Part shown: positions 25,651-34,813 of the stretch, one piece after another
How the letters are laid out: each line of letters starts with the position of its first letter
Numbering within the stretch: position 1 is the stretch's first letter
Assembly: GCF_002005565.1 (NCBI RefSeq)
Contig: NZ_BDJC01000008.1
Location: 1-64,000, forward strand
Reading direction: 5' to 3'
DNA: 64,000 bases
Origin: Streptomyces sp. JHA26
GTDB lineage: Bacteria > Actinomycetota > Actinomycetes > Streptomycetales > Streptomycetaceae
Program-made: the position numbers and the translations under genes
The notes under the pieces: generated by a model
Told to the model about the DNA's origin: nothing
Seen by the model: only the letters and a program-made list of their open reading frames with translations
Databases searched by the model: none

Positions 25651-28600
25651 ATGACGGTCACGCGCAGATCGGTCCTGATCGCCTCCGCGGCGACGCCCAC
25701 GGCGGGCGTCCTGCTGGGCGCCCCGTCGGCGTGGGCCGGGGACGCGGCGGGAGAGGGCACGGGCCGCCGCACGGTCCCCCTGCGGGACGGCTGGCGCTTC
25801 GCCCTGGTCGATCCGGACGGGACCGCCGACCCGTCCGGGGCGTACGCGCGGGCCGCCGAACCGGACTTCGACGACTCGGCGTGGCGCGAGGTGGCCGTCC
25901 CGCACGACTGGAGCATCGAGCAGACGCCCACCACCGAGCACGGCACCACCAGCGGCACCGGCTTCCTGCCGGGCGGCCTCGGCTGGTACCGCCTCGCCTT
26001 CACCCTGCCGTCCGCGCTGGCCGGGAAGCGGATCTCGGTCGAGTTCGACGGCGTCTACATGGACTCCCGCGTCCACTGCAACGGCCGGGAGGTCGGCCGA
26101 CACCCCTACGGGTACACCGGTTTCGCCCTCGACCTCACCGACCTGGTGCACACCGACGGCCGCACCGAGAACGTCCTCGCCGTCGAGGTGCGCAACCAGC
26201 TGCCCAGCAGCCGCTGGTACTCGGGCAGCGGCATCTACCGCGAGGCCCGGCTCGTCGTCACCGAACCGGTGCACGTGCGGCGCTGGGGCACGTACGTCAC
26301 CACGCCCGAGGTGAGCGGCGAACGCGCCCTCGTCCGGGTGGAGACGGCCGTCGTCAACGCCTCGGGAGCCGCGCGCGAGGTCGAGATCAGGTCGACGGTC
26401 GAGGACGCCGAGGGGCGTACGGTGGCCCGCGCCGCCTCCACGGTCACCGTCGCGGACGACCGCAGCGAGACCCACGAACTCACCGTCCGCCGCCCCCGGT
26501 TGTGGGACTTCGCGGACCCGTACCGCTACACCCTGCGCACCGAACTGCGCGTCGGCGGACGCACGGTCGACACCTACCGCACCCCCTTCGGCGTCCGCAC
26601 GTTCCGCATCGACCCCGACGAGGGTTTCCACCTCAACGGAGCCCACGCCAAGATCAAGGGCGTCGACCTGCACCACGACCTCGGCGCGCTCGGCGCGGCC
26701 GTCAGCGTCGACGCGATCCGCCGGCAGATGACCCTCATGAAGTCGATGGGCGTCAACGCCTTCCGCACCTCCCACAACCCGCCCTCGCCCGAGATGATCG
26801 AGGTCTGCGAGGAACTGGGCATCGTGATGCTGGTGGAGGCCTTCGACTGCTGGCGCACCGGCAAGAACCGGTACGACTACGGCCGGTTCTTCGACGAGTG
26901 GTGCGAGCGGGACGCCACCGAGATGGTGCTCGCGGCCCGCAACTCGCCCGCCGTCGTCATGTGGTCGATCGGCAACGAGATCCCCGACTCCACCTCCACC
27001 GCCGGCCTGGCGATGGCCGACCGGATCATCGCCGCGATCCGGGCCGCCGACGCCACCCGGCCGCTCGTCATCGGCTCCGACAAGTACCGCCGGCTGCCCG
27101 CCAAGGGCTCGGCGGCCGACCTGATGCTGGCCAAGCTCGACGGACTCGGCCTCAACTACAACACCGCCAAGTCGGTGGACGACCTGCACGCGGCGTACCC
27201 GCACCTGTTCCTGTTCGAGTCCGAGTCGTCCTCCGAGACCTCCACGCGCGGCACCTACCAGGAGCCCGAGCACCTCAACACCGGCGAGAACCACACGCCC
27301 GGCGGGCGGGCGACCTCGTCGTACGACAACAACCTCGCCTCCTGGACCATGAGCGGCGAGTACGGGCACAAGAAGGACCGGGACCGCAAGTGGTTCGCCG
27401 GGCAGTTCCTGTGGTCGGGCATCGACTACATCGGGGAGCCCACGCCGTACGACGTCTTCCCGGTGAAGGCGTCCTTCTTCGGCGCGGTCGACACCGCGGG
27501 CTTCCCGAAGGACATGTACCACCTGTTCCGCAGCCAGTGGACCGACGAGCCGATGGTCCACCTGCTGCCGGCCACCTGGAACCACCGCGAGGGCGACACC
27601 GTCGAGGTCTGGGCGTACGCCAACGTCGACACCGTCGAGCTGTTCCTGAACGGGAAGTCCCTCGGCGTACGCCGGTTCGACACCAAGAGGACGGTGGACG
27701 GGCGGACCTACCTGGAGACCACCGAGGCCACCGGCGACGACAAGACCTTCACCGACGGCCCGTACCCCGGCAGTTACACCAGCCCGAACGGCAGCGCGGG
27801 CAAGCTCCACCTGACCTGGAAGGTGCCCTTCGCACCGGGCGAGCTGAAGGCCGTCGCCCGGCGCGGCGGCAGGACCGTCGCCACCGACGTCCTGCGCACC
27901 GCCGGGGCGCCGCACGCCCTGCGCCTCACCCCGGACCGGGAGACCGTCGCCGCCGACGGCCGCTCCCTGGTCTTCGTGACCGCCGAGGTGGTCGACCGGC
28001 GCGGGGTGGTGGTGCCCGGCGCCGAGCACCTGATCTCCTTCGAGGTCGGGGGCGGCTCCCTCGCCGGGGTGGACAACGGCCGCCAGGAGAGCGCCGAGCG
28101 GTACCAGGCGAGCACCCGCACCGCCTTCCACGGCAAGGCCCTCGCCATCGTGCGCTCCGGCACCCGGCCGGGGACGGTGCGCGTGACCGCCCGCGCGGAC
28201 GGACTGCGCGCGGACACGGCGACGGTGCGCGCCCGGCGGGCCGCGTCCCCCGCGACCACCCCGGCTCCCCGGTTCGCGCCCGAGCACCCGGCGCCGGTGG
28301 TCCACCCGCACGCGGACGCGAGCTACTCCGGACGCCCCGACACCCTGCCCGCCGCCATGCTCGACGGAGACCCGGCCACCGGCTGGTCCAACGGCTTCCA
28401 CAAGGCGGCCACCGCGCTGCTGCCCGCCTTCGACGGGGCCCGTGCCGAGGACTGGGTCTCGGTGGACCACGGGCGGACCCGCCGCTACGGCCGGGTCGAG
28501 GTCTCCTTCACCGTGGACGCCGCGCACAGCCTGCCCGCCGCGGTGGAGGTCGCCGTCTGGGACGGCCGCGCGTGGCGGACGGCCGAGGGCGCCCGCACCG

Positions 28601-28746
28601 AGTGGGCCGGCGCGTCCGACGCCCCCACGGTGATCACCTTCGACCCGGTGCGCGGGTCCCGCGTCCGGCTCACACTGACGAGCCGCCACCCCGGTGAGGC
28701 GCGGGGAGCGGTCCGGATCAGCCGGCTGGAGGCACCCGCCGTCTGA
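25651..28746 (+). CDS. exported GH2 beta-galactosidase-like glycoside hydrolase
   Basis: 1031 aa. A Tat-type signal (TRRSVLIASAATPTAGVLLG, ending SAWA) is followed by a sugar-binding jelly roll (about 45-215), an Ig-like domain (about 220-320) and a TIM barrel (about 325-600). WSIGNEIPD carries the acid/base Glu (about residue 441), and FLFESESSSETSTRG carries the nucleophile, most likely its second Glu (about 526). Further Ig-like domains precede a C-terminal discoidin-like carbohydrate-binding module (about 880-1031). It should release beta-linked sugars outside the cell; galactose specificity is a family guess. ATG at 25651 after GAGGGAG. Confidence 0.88.
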   Translation: MTVTRRSVLIASAATPTAGVLLGAPSAWAGDAAGEGTGRRTVPLRDGWRFALVDPDGTADPSGAYARAAEPDFDDSAWREVAVPHDWSIEQTPTTEHGTTSGTGFLPGGLGWYRLAFTLPSALAGKRISVEFDGVYMDSRVHCNGREVGRHPYGYTGFALDLTDLVHTDGRTENVLAVEVRNQLPSSRWYSGSGIYREARLVVTEPVHVRRWGTYVTTPEVSGERALVRVETAVVNASGAAREVEIRSTVEDAEGRTVARAASTVTVADDRSETHELTVRRPRLWDFADPYRYTLRTELRVGGRTVDTYRTPFGVRTFRIDPDEGFHLNGAHAKIKGVDLHHDLGALGAAVSVDAIRRQMTLMKSMGVNAFRTSHNPPSPEMIEVCEELGIVMLVEAFDCWRTGKNRYDYGRFFDEWCERDATEMVLAARNSPAVVMWSIGNEIPDSTSTAGLAMADRIIAAIRAADATRPLVIGSDKYRRLPAKGSAADLMLAKLDGLGLNYNTAKSVDDLHAAYPHLFLFESESSSETSTRGTYQEPEHLNTGENHTPGGRATSSYDNNLASWTMSGEYGHKKDRDRKWFAGQFLWSGIDYIGEPTPYDVFPVKASFFGAVDTAGFPKDMYHLFRSQWTDEPMVHLLPATWNHREGDTVEVWAYANVDTVELFLNGKSLGVRRFDTKRTVDGRTYLETTEATGDDKTFTDGPYPGSYTSPNGSAGKLHLTWKVPFAPGELKAVARRGGRTVATDVLRTAGAPHALRLTPDRETVAADGRSLVFVTAEVVDRRGVVVPGAEHLISFEVGGGSLAGVDNGRQESAERYQASTRTAFHGKALAIVRSGTRPGTVRVTARADGLRADTATVRARRAASPATTPAPRFAPEHPAPVVHPHADASYSGRPDTLPAAMLDGDPATGWSNGFHKAATALLPAFDGARAEDWVSVDHGRTRRYGRVEVSFTVDAAHSLPAAVEVAVWDGRAWRTAEGARTEWAGASDAPTVITFDPVRGSRVRLTLTSRHPGEARGAVRISRLEAPAV

Positions 28747-28758
28747 GCGGCCGGGCAG

Positions 28759-28791
28759 CGGTCCGGACGGGGACCAGTCCCGTCCGGACCG
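28759..28791 (+). terminator. terminator of the GH2 gene
   Basis: Perfect 13-bp stem CGGTCCGGACGGG / CCCGTCCGGACCG with a 7-base loop, 12 bp after the GH2 stop. The next base begins the -35 box of the GH9 promoter. Confidence 0.75.
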
Positions 28792-28851
28792 TTGACGGGC
28801 TGTCATGTCTGCCACAAACATGGCCCCCGACCGCTTCTGGGAGCGCTCCCA
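28792..28851 (+). promoter_or_regulatory. GH9 promoter with CebR box
   Basis: TTGACG (28792-28797) and a weak -10 around 28816-28821 are followed by TGGGAGCGCTCCCA (28838-28851). That is exactly the 14-bp palindrome bound by the cellobiose-responsive repressor CebR in Streptomyces. Lying just downstream of the -10 box, it would block transcription until cello-oligosaccharides release CebR. Confidence 0.85.
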
Positions 28852-28897
28852 CGCCTTCGGTGGCGCTTCCCGTCCCTCACCCCCGAGGAGCCCGGAC

Positions 28898-31141
28898 GTG
28901 AAAAGACGCAGAACCGCGCTCGTCTCCCTGACGGCCCTGCTCGCGGCGGCCGTCACCGCGCTGCCCGCCGCGCCGGCCGGCGCCGACGAGACCGAGCAGG
29001 TCAAGAACGGCACCTTCGACAACGGCACCGAGTCCTGGTGGGCGAGCAGCAACGTCACCGCGGCCGTGTCCGACGGCCGGCTGTGCGCCGACGTCCCCGG
29101 CGGCACCGCCAACCGCTGGGACGCCGCCGTCGGCCAGAACGACATCACCCTGGTGGCGGGGGAGACGTACCGCTTCTCCTTCACCGCGAACGGTGATCCG
29201 GCCGACCACGTGGTCCGGGCGATCGTCGGCCTGTCGGTGTCCCCGTACGACACCTACTACGAGGTCAGCCCCCGGCTGAGCGTCTCCGGCGACACCTACT
29301 CGTACACCTTCACCTCGCCTGTCGACACCACCCAGGGCCAGGTCGGCTTCCAGCTCGGCGGCACCCCCGACGCCTGGCGGTTCTGCGCGGACGACGTGTC
29401 CCTGCTGGGCGGCGTCGCACCGGAGCCGTACGTGCCCGACACCGGACCGCGGGTGCGGGTCAACCAGGTCGGCTACCTGCCGTCCGGACCGAAGAACGCC
29501 ACGCTGGTCACCGACGCGACCGCGCGCCTGCCCTGGCAGCTGAAGAACGCCGGCGGCCGGGTCGTCGCCCACGGCTGGAGCGTGCCGCGCGGCGTCGACG
29601 CCTCCTCCGGGCAGAACGTCCACTCGATCGACTTCGGCCGCTACACGCGCCGCGGAGACGGCTACACCCTGGTCGCCGACGGGGAGACGAGCCGCCCGTT
29701 CGACATCGGCACGGCCGCCTACGAGCGGCTGCGCCTGGACTCCGCGAAGTACTACTACACGCAGCGCAGCGGCATCGCCATCAGCGACGAACTGCGCCCG
29801 GGCTACGCCCGCCCCGCCGGACACGTGGGCACGGCGCCCAACCAGGGCGACACCGAGGTGCCGTGTCAGCCCGGCGTGTGCGACTACACCCTCGACGTCT
29901 CGGGCGGCTGGTACGACGCCGGCGACCACGGCAAGTACGTCGTCAACGGCGGCATCTCCACCTGGGAGCTGCTGAGCACCTACGAGCGTTCGCTGCACGC
30001 CCGCACCGGGGAACCCCGCAAGCTCGGCGACGGCTCGCTGGACATCCCCGAGAGCGGCAACAAGGTGCCGGACATCCTCGACGAGGCCCGCTGGGAGCTG
30101 GAGTTCCTGCTGAAGATGCAGGTGCCGGCCGGGCAGCCGCTGGCCGGAATGGCCCACCACAAGATCCACGACGAGCAGTGGACCGGGCTGCCGCTGCTGC
30201 CGAGCGCCGACCCGCAGAAGCGCGAGCTGCACCCGCCGACCACCGCGGCGACCCTCAACCTGGCGGCCACGGCCGCCCAGGCGGCCCGCCTCTACCGCCC
30301 CTACGACCGCGCCTTCGCGGCGAAGGCGCTCGACGCCGCGCGCACGGCCTGGTCGGCGGCCCTCGCCCACCCGGACGTGCTCGCCGACGAGAACGACGGC
30401 GTCGGCGGCGGGGCCTACCCTGACAGCCGGGTCGACGACGAGTTCTACTGGGCGGCCGCCGAGCTGTACCTGACGACGGGGGAGCGGACCTTCGAGAAGT
30501 ACGTGCTGGCGTCCCCCGTCCACACCGCCGACATCTTCGTCCCGCTCGGCTTCGACTGGGCGCGTACCGCGGCGGCGGCCCGCCTCGACCTGGCCACCGT
30601 GCCGAACCGGCTCCCCGGCCGGGACGCCGTGCGCCGCTCCGTCGTGAAGGGCGCCGACCGCTACCTCGCCGCGCTGAAGGCGCACCCCTACGGGATGCCG
30701 TACGCGCCCGACGGGAACGTCTACGACTGGGGCTCCAACGCCCAGGTCCTCAACAACGCGGTCGTCCTCGCCTCCGCCTACGACATCACCGGCGCCTCCG
30801 CGTACCGGAACGGCGCCGTCCAGACCATGGACTACATCCTGGGCCGCAACGCGCTGAACATCTCCTACGTCACCGGCTACGGCGAGGTCAACGCCCACCA
30901 CCAGCACAGCCGCTGGTACGCAGGCCAGCTCGACCCCGCCCTGCCGGACCCGCCGGACGGCACCCTCTCCGGCGGGCCGAACTCGAACATCCAGGACCCC
31001 TACGCGCAGGGCAAACTCCAGGGCTGCGTGGGCCAGTTCTGCTACATCGACGACATCCAGTCCTGGTCGACCAACGAGCACACCATCAACTGGAACGCGG
31101 CGCTGACCCGCCTGGCCTCCTTCGTGGCGGACCAGGGCTGA
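28898..31141 (+). CDS. secreted GH9 endoglucanase with CBM4-like module
   Basis: 747 aa, GTG start with GAGGAG 7 bases upstream. The longer frame from 28805 would run through the CebR operator and is rejected. Sec signal: [20 protein letters not shown] ending AGADE. A CBM4/9-like beta-sandwich (about 35-170), an Ig-like cellulase N-terminal domain (about 180-270) and the GH9 barrel (about 275-745) follow. [13 protein letters not shown] holds the catalytic-base Asp pair; [14 protein letters not shown] holds the C-terminal acid Glu region. Cellulose cleavage outside the cell, under CebR control. Confidence 0.93.
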   Translation: MKRRRTALVSLTALLAAAVTALPAAPAGADETEQVKNGTFDNGTESWWASSNVTAAVSDGRLCADVPGGTANRWDAAVGQNDITLVAGETYRFSFTANGDPADHVVRAIVGLSVSPYDTYYEVSPRLSVSGDTYSYTFTSPVDTTQGQVGFQLGGTPDAWRFCADDVSLLGGVAPEPYVPDTGPRVRVNQVGYLPSGPKNATLVTDATARLPWQLKNAGGRVVAHGWSVPRGVDASSGQNVHSIDFGRYTRRGDGYTLVADGETSRPFDIGTAAYERLRLDSAKYYYTQRSGIAISDELRPGYARPAGHVGTAPNQGDTEVPCQPGVCDYTLDVSGGWYDAGDHGKYVVNGGISTWELLSTYERSLHARTGEPRKLGDGSLDIPESGNKVPDILDEARWELEFLLKMQVPAGQPLAGMAHHKIHDEQWTGLPLLPSADPQKRELHPPTTAATLNLAATAAQAARLYRPYDRAFAAKALDAARTAWSAALAHPDVLADENDGVGGGAYPDSRVDDEFYWAAAELYLTTGERTFEKYVLASPVHTADIFVPLGFDWARTAAAARLDLATVPNRLPGRDAVRRSVVKGADRYLAALKAHPYGMPYAPDGNVYDWGSNAQVLNNAVVLASAYDITGASAYRNGAVQTMDYILGRNALNISYVTGYGEVNAHHQHSRWYAGQLDPALPDPPDGTLSGGPNSNIQDPYAQGKLQGCVGQFCYIDDIQSWSTNEHTINWNAALTRLASFVADQG

Positions 31142-31202
31142 CCCTCCGCTCACCCGTTCGCTTCCCGCGGTACCGCCGCGCCGCTGCTCTGACCTGGAGG
31201 TA

Positions 31203-31231
31203 TTTACGGGTCAGTACCCGCGCGGTACCGT
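31203..31231 (+). promoter_or_regulatory. promoter and operator of the toxin-antitoxin pair
   Basis: TTTACG (31203-31208), a 17-base spacer and TACCGT (31226-31231), ending seven bases before the ATG at 31239, so the mRNA is probably leaderless. The inverted repeat CGGGTcagtACCCG (31207-31220) fills the spacer, and CGGTACCG (31223-31230) overlaps the -10 box. Both are placed for autoregulation by the ribbon-helix-helix protein. Confidence 0.5.
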
Positions 31232-31238
31232 GGGAGGC

Positions 31239-31487
31239 ATGCCAGCTCTGAACGTGGAGTTCAGCGACCGCGAGCTCGAGGACCTGCGGCAGATCGCCAA
31301 GGAACGCGGTACGTCGATGAAGGCGCTCGTGCGGGAGGCCGCCGCCGCCGACATAGCCCGGCACCGGGCGCTGCAGGAGGGTGCGGAGGCGTTCCGCCGG
31401 TTCTTCACCGCCCACGCCGACGAGTTCGCGGCCGCCTTCCCCGACGACGAACCACCGCCCGCCCGGGGCGAGGGGCGGGCCGCCTGA
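31239..31487 (+). CDS. ribbon-helix-helix antitoxin
   Basis: 82 aa. LNVEFSDRELEDLRQIAKER gives a beta strand followed by a helix, then GTSMKALVREAAAADIARHR gives the second helix, the CopG/Arc-type ribbon-helix-helix fold. The rest is a helical, acidic tail suited to binding a toxin. It is three bases upstream of the Fic-like gene and shares its promoter, which carries inverted repeats. By analogy with Phd/Doc-type modules it should bind and silence its partner and repress the operon. Confidence 0.75.
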   Translation: MPALNVEFSDRELEDLRQIAKERGTSMKALVREAAAADIARHRALQEGAEAFRRFFTAHADEFAAAFPDDEPPPARGEGRAA

Positions 31488-31490
31488 CCC

Positions 31491-31868
31491 ATGGCACCCG
31501 CACTGCACATCGACGTCCCCTGGCTGCTCCAGCGTCACGAGGAGGTGCTGCCGGAGCAGCCCACGATCAACGACTTCTCCGCGCTGGTCGCCGCCGTCGC
31601 GCGGCATCGCGTCGACCCGCCCCGCCTCGGGGTGGACTCCGACCCCGCCTGGCGGGCCGCCGCGCTGCTGCACACCCTCGCCGTGCTCAGGCCCCTGCCG
31701 TCGGCCAACGCCCGCTTCGCCTGCGCGACGGCCGTGGCGTACATGTTCGCCAGCGGCGTCGGCATCGACCCGCCCTACGGCGCCCTGGTCGACCTCGCGC
31801 GCGATCTGCTCACCGGTGACGCCGACGTCTACGGGGCGGCCGACCGCCTGCGGTCCTGGCAGATCTGA
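31491..31868 (+). CDS. Fic/Doc-like toxin with altered active site
   Basis: 125 aa, all helical. The segment AALLHTLAVLRPLPSANARFACATAVAYMFASGVGIDP aligns with the core of Doc-type Fic proteins. In place of HxFxxGN(G/K)R the motif reads RPLPSANAR: the catalytic His is Arg and the first Gly is Ala, while Asn and the final Arg remain. Doc phosphorylates EF-Tu and other Fic proteins AMPylate targets, both needing that His. The protein may be inactive, use another residue, or act by binding. It follows the antitoxin by three bases. Confidence 0.65.
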   Translation: MAPALHIDVPWLLQRHEEVLPEQPTINDFSALVAAVARHRVDPPRLGVDSDPAWRAAALLHTLAVLRPLPSANARFACATAVAYMFASGVGIDPPYGALVDLARDLLTGDADVYGAADRLRSWQI

Positions 31869-31878
31869 GACCCCCGCC

Positions 31879-31999
31879 GCCCTTCCCGGAGCCGTCGGCC
31901 GAGGGACGGGAGGAACGGGACCGGCGGCCCTCCCGCGCGGGAACGCCGCCGTCCCGCGCGGGAACGCCGCCGTCCCGCGCGGGATCTTCCGGGAAGGGC
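31879..31999. repeat. three tandem palindromes inside a larger inverted repeat
   Basis: TCCCGCGCGGGA occurs at 31931-31942, 31952-31963 and 31973-31984, spaced exactly 21 bp and separated by near-identical ACGCCGCCG-type linkers. The whole is flanked by a perfect 12-bp inverted repeat, GCCCTTCCCGGA (31879-31890) and TCCGGGAAGGGC (31988-31999). It starts 10 bp after the toxin stop. The rest of the 31869-32368 gap holds a TTGACC-like -35 at 32172 and no convincing gene. Confidence 0.7.
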
Positions 32000-32368
32000 C
32001 GTCGCCGGTTCACCGCGCCGGGTCGCACGCCGGGAGCGTGCGCGGCGCACCGGAGTGTGCGGGCCTTTCGCACGGGGCGCGCCGGGACATCCGAAAACCC
32101 GTGTAAACGGCATCAGTTGTCGAGGCTTCCGGATTTCTTCCCCAGAGGTCCGACGTTTCCCGGACGCCTTGTTGACCATGAGTGGTTTGTGCGAGAGTGA
32201 AGCACTCGTGCGGGGGGTGAAGGCCGGGTCTCGCACGCACCGTGGGAAACCGGGTCCGATTTCGCCGTGGCGAATTCACGCCCCACGCCGCGCCCAAAAG
32301 GTATACACCAATTCCCTTTCGGCGACCGGAACTTCCGCGTCACCTGCACGTGGGAAGGAAACAGCTCA

Positions 32369-33979
32369 GTGCCCACCCCCCACCCCCCTCGTCCCGTCCA
32401 CCCGCCCTCCGGCGGGGGCCCCGGGGAGTCCGACGAGTGGCTGGCCGCCCGGCTCCGGGACGGCCCGGAGAGCGAGGCCTCCCGCGCCGCCGCGCTGCTG
32501 ACGGCCCGGCACTGGGGACCGGCCCACGACTACGCGGCCATCTGCCTGGCCGCGTCGGGGCAGACCGCCGCCATGGTCACCGCCGCCGCCCAGCACCGGG
32601 TCCTGGACCGTCTCGCCCAGGGCGAACCGGCCACGGCCCTGCGCCCGCGCCTGCTGGTGGCCGTGCGCGACACCGTCCGCCAGTGGTCGGCCGACGACGC
32701 GGTCAACGGCCTTCTGCCGCAGCTGCTCAAACCCGCCGGCGGGCGCGGTATGCGGGCGGCCACGTCCCTGATTCCGGAAAACCGCACCCTGGCCGCGCGC
32801 GCATTCGCGTCCCTTCCCGGACCGGCCCGTTGTTTGCTGTGGCACACGGAGGTCGAGGGAGAACCCATAGATGTGCCGGCCGCTCTCCTCGGCATGGACA
32901 CCGACATCGCGTCGGCCACGCTCGAACAGGCGCGTGAGCAATTCCGCGACGGCTGCCTGAACGCCCACCGGCAACTCGCGCCGACCCAGGACTGCCGCTT
33001 CCACAACCGCCTCCTCGACGTCCCGATCCGCCGCGGCGGGGATCTGCTGCCGGACGTGCGGAAGCACCTGGCGGAATGCCGGCACTGCCGCCACGCGGCC
33101 GAACAACTCGCCCATTTCGAACGCGAACTGGGCCCCCTGATCGCGGAGGCGGTGCTCGGCTGGGGCGTCCGGCGCTACCTCGACTCCCGTCCGGGCCGCG
33201 CGGACCGGGGCGCGCAGACCAGGGCCGCCGCCCGGCACCGCGGCGCCCGCCCCGGCCTGCTGTCCCGGCTCCCCGGGCCCGTCCGCCGGTTCCCGGGCCG
33301 GCCACGCTCCGCCCGGTCGGTGCTCCGGGGCGTCGGCGCCGCCTCGGCGGGGGTACTGGGGGTCGTGCTCGTGGTGAACGTGTGGTCCTACGACGGCGGC
33401 GGCGCCGGTCCGGCCGCGTCCACCAGCGCCGTCGACGGCCGGGACGCGGCGTCCGCCACCTCCCGCTCGGGGCCGCCCGGCGCCGCCGGGCTGCCCACGG
33501 CCGCTGCCCCCACCCGGCTGCGCAACGCCGCCGCCGGCCTCTGCCTCGACGTACGGGGCGAGCCGAAGGCCGGGGCGGGCGCCCGGCTGGCGGCGTGCTC
33601 CGAGGCGTGGACGCAGCAGTGGACCCTGCAGGACGACGGCCTGCTGCGCAGCGTCGCCGACCCCGGGCTGTGCCTGGACTCGCGGGCGGACGCCGGCGTC
33701 GTCATCCTCGGCACCTGCGCCGACGAGGGGACCGAGCGGGGCGACGACGTGCGCTACGACCGCACCGCTCAGGGCGCGCTGCTGCCGCGCTGGCAGGACC
33801 AGCTCGCCCTCGCCGCCACCGCCGGCGCGCCGGACGCCGACGTCGTCGTCAAGGTGCACGACGGCTCCACCGGGCAGCGCTGGCGCATCGAGAAGGCGCC
33901 GGAGGCGGACGGCTCGCTGTCGATCGCCGGGACCGACGCGGCCGGGGACGTACGGCCCGCGGAACTCTCGGGCCCCTAG
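32369..33979 (+). CDS. sigma-factor-like / zinc-finger / transmembrane / ricin-lectin fusion
   Basis: 536 aa, GTG start at 32369 after GGGAAGGAAAC. The longer frame from 32267 lacks a ribosome binding site. Residues about 20-200 are helical and laid out like an ECF sigma factor, with a first helical region (ALLTARHWGPAHDYAAICLA) and a second (FASLPGPARCLLWHTEVEGE), but degenerate. Next comes a zinc-binding anti-sigma-like motif, HLAECRHCRHAAEQL (about 232-246). One membrane helix follows (GVGAASAGVLGVVLVVNVWSY, about 322-343) and then an outside ricin-type trefoil (about 380-525). This predicts a single-chain sensor of external sugar or cell wall coupled to transcription. Confidence 0.7.
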   Translation: MPTPHPPRPVHPPSGGGPGESDEWLAARLRDGPESEASRAAALLTARHWGPAHDYAAICLAASGQTAAMVTAAAQHRVLDRLAQGEPATALRPRLLVAVRDTVRQWSADDAVNGLLPQLLKPAGGRGMRAATSLIPENRTLAARAFASLPGPARCLLWHTEVEGEPIDVPAALLGMDTDIASATLEQAREQFRDGCLNAHRQLAPTQDCRFHNRLLDVPIRRGGDLLPDVRKHLAECRHCRHAAEQLAHFERELGPLIAEAVLGWGVRRYLDSRPGRADRGAQTRAAARHRGARPGLLSRLPGPVRRFPGRPRSARSVLRGVGAASAGVLGVVLVVNVWSYDGGGAGPAASTSAVDGRDAASATSRSGPPGAAGLPTAAAPTRLRNAAAGLCLDVRGEPKAGAGARLAACSEAWTQQWTLQDDGLLRSVADPGLCLDSRADAGVVILGTCADEGTERGDDVRYDRTAQGALLPRWQDQLALAATAGAPDADVVVKVHDGSTGQRWRIEKAPEADGSLSIAGTDAAGDVRPAELSGP

Positions 33980-34204
33980 AAGGCGCCCTCGAAGAGCCCG
34001 CGGGTCGCTTCCCGGCCCCCTGCCCGGGAGTCCCGTTCGCCGCCGACGGCCGGCCGCGCACGTGCGGCCCGAGACCCGAACGGCCCGCGGGCTCCCGTCC
34101 CCCAGGCACAACGGGGGGTCTCGCGGTCACCGGCGTTCCGCCGGTGGCCGCGGTCGCGACGGTGCCGGAGGGGCGTTCGGCGCGGACCGCCTAGGCTTGT
34201 CATC

Positions 34205-34810
34205 GTGAACCGATGGGAGCAGCTGACCGGCGGCAGGTCCGGCGAGCAGTACGCCGCGCGTTTCGCGGAACTCGCCGACCAGGGGCAGGACGTGCACGGC
34301 GAGGCGCGGTTCTGCGCCGCGCTGGTGCCTCCGGGGGCACGGGTGCTGGACGCCGGCTGCGGCACCGGGCGGGTCCTGATCCAGCTCGCCCGCCTCGGAC
34401 GCGGCGGCGTGGGCGTGGACCAGGACGCTTCCATGCTGGCCGTGGCACGCCGGAGCGCGCCGGAACTGACCTGGCTGCGGGCCGACCTCGCGGACTTCGA
34501 CCCGGCCGCCGCGGGCATCACCGCCGACTTCGACCTCGTCGTCGCCGCGGGCAACGTCTTCCCGCTCCTCGCTCCGGGCACCGAGGCCGCCGTCGCCGCG
34601 ACGCTGGCCCGTGCCCTGCGCCCGGGAGGCCTGCTCGTCGCCGGCTTCGGCCTGGACCGGGACCACCTGCCCGTGCCCCCCGGCCTGACCCTCGCGGAGT
34701 ACGACGCCCACTGCGCCTCGGCCGGTCTCACCCTCACCGACCGCTTCGCCACCTGGGACGCCGACCCGTACGACGGCGGCGGCTACGCGGTCAGCGTCCA
34801 CCGCCGCTGA
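34205..34810 (+). CDS. class I SAM-dependent methyltransferase
   Basis: 201 aa, GTG start. VLDAGCGTGRVLIQLARLG is motif I (SAM binding), GVDQDASMLAVARR motif II with the acidic residue that holds the ribose, and FDLVVAAGNVFPLL motif IV. The protein is a compact Rossmann methyltransferase without an obvious substrate domain, so the substrate is unknown. TAGGCT (34192-34197) lies seven bases before the GTG and no ribosome binding site is seen, suggesting leaderless translation. It is convergent with the lactate-monooxygenase-like gene, three bases away. Confidence 0.83.
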   Translation: MNRWEQLTGGRSGEQYAARFAELADQGQDVHGEARFCAALVPPGARVLDAGCGTGRVLIQLARLGRGGVGVDQDASMLAVARRSAPELTWLRADLADFDPAAAGITADFDLVVAAGNVFPLLAPGTEAAVAATLARALRPGGLLVAGFGLDRDHLPVPPGLTLAEYDAHCASAGLTLTDRFATWDADPYDGGGYAVSVHRR

Positions 34811-34813
34811 CCC

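Noticed and set aside
25632..28697. Second long plus-strand frame over the GH2 gene
   Set aside because: Arg/Pro-rich shadow frame; the GH2 frame has all catalytic motifs.
28805..28897. ATG start 31 codons upstream of the cellulase GTG
   Set aside because: It would translate through the CebR operator and lacks a ribosome binding site; the GTG has GAGGAG and begins a proper signal peptide.
31931..31984. CRISPR-like repeated array
   Set aside because: Repeats are only 12 bp with near-identical 9-bp linkers; there are no unique spacers and no cas genes.
32267..32368. ATG start 34 codons upstream for the sigma/lectin fusion
   Set aside because: No ribosome binding site and no coding bias upstream of the GTG at 32369.
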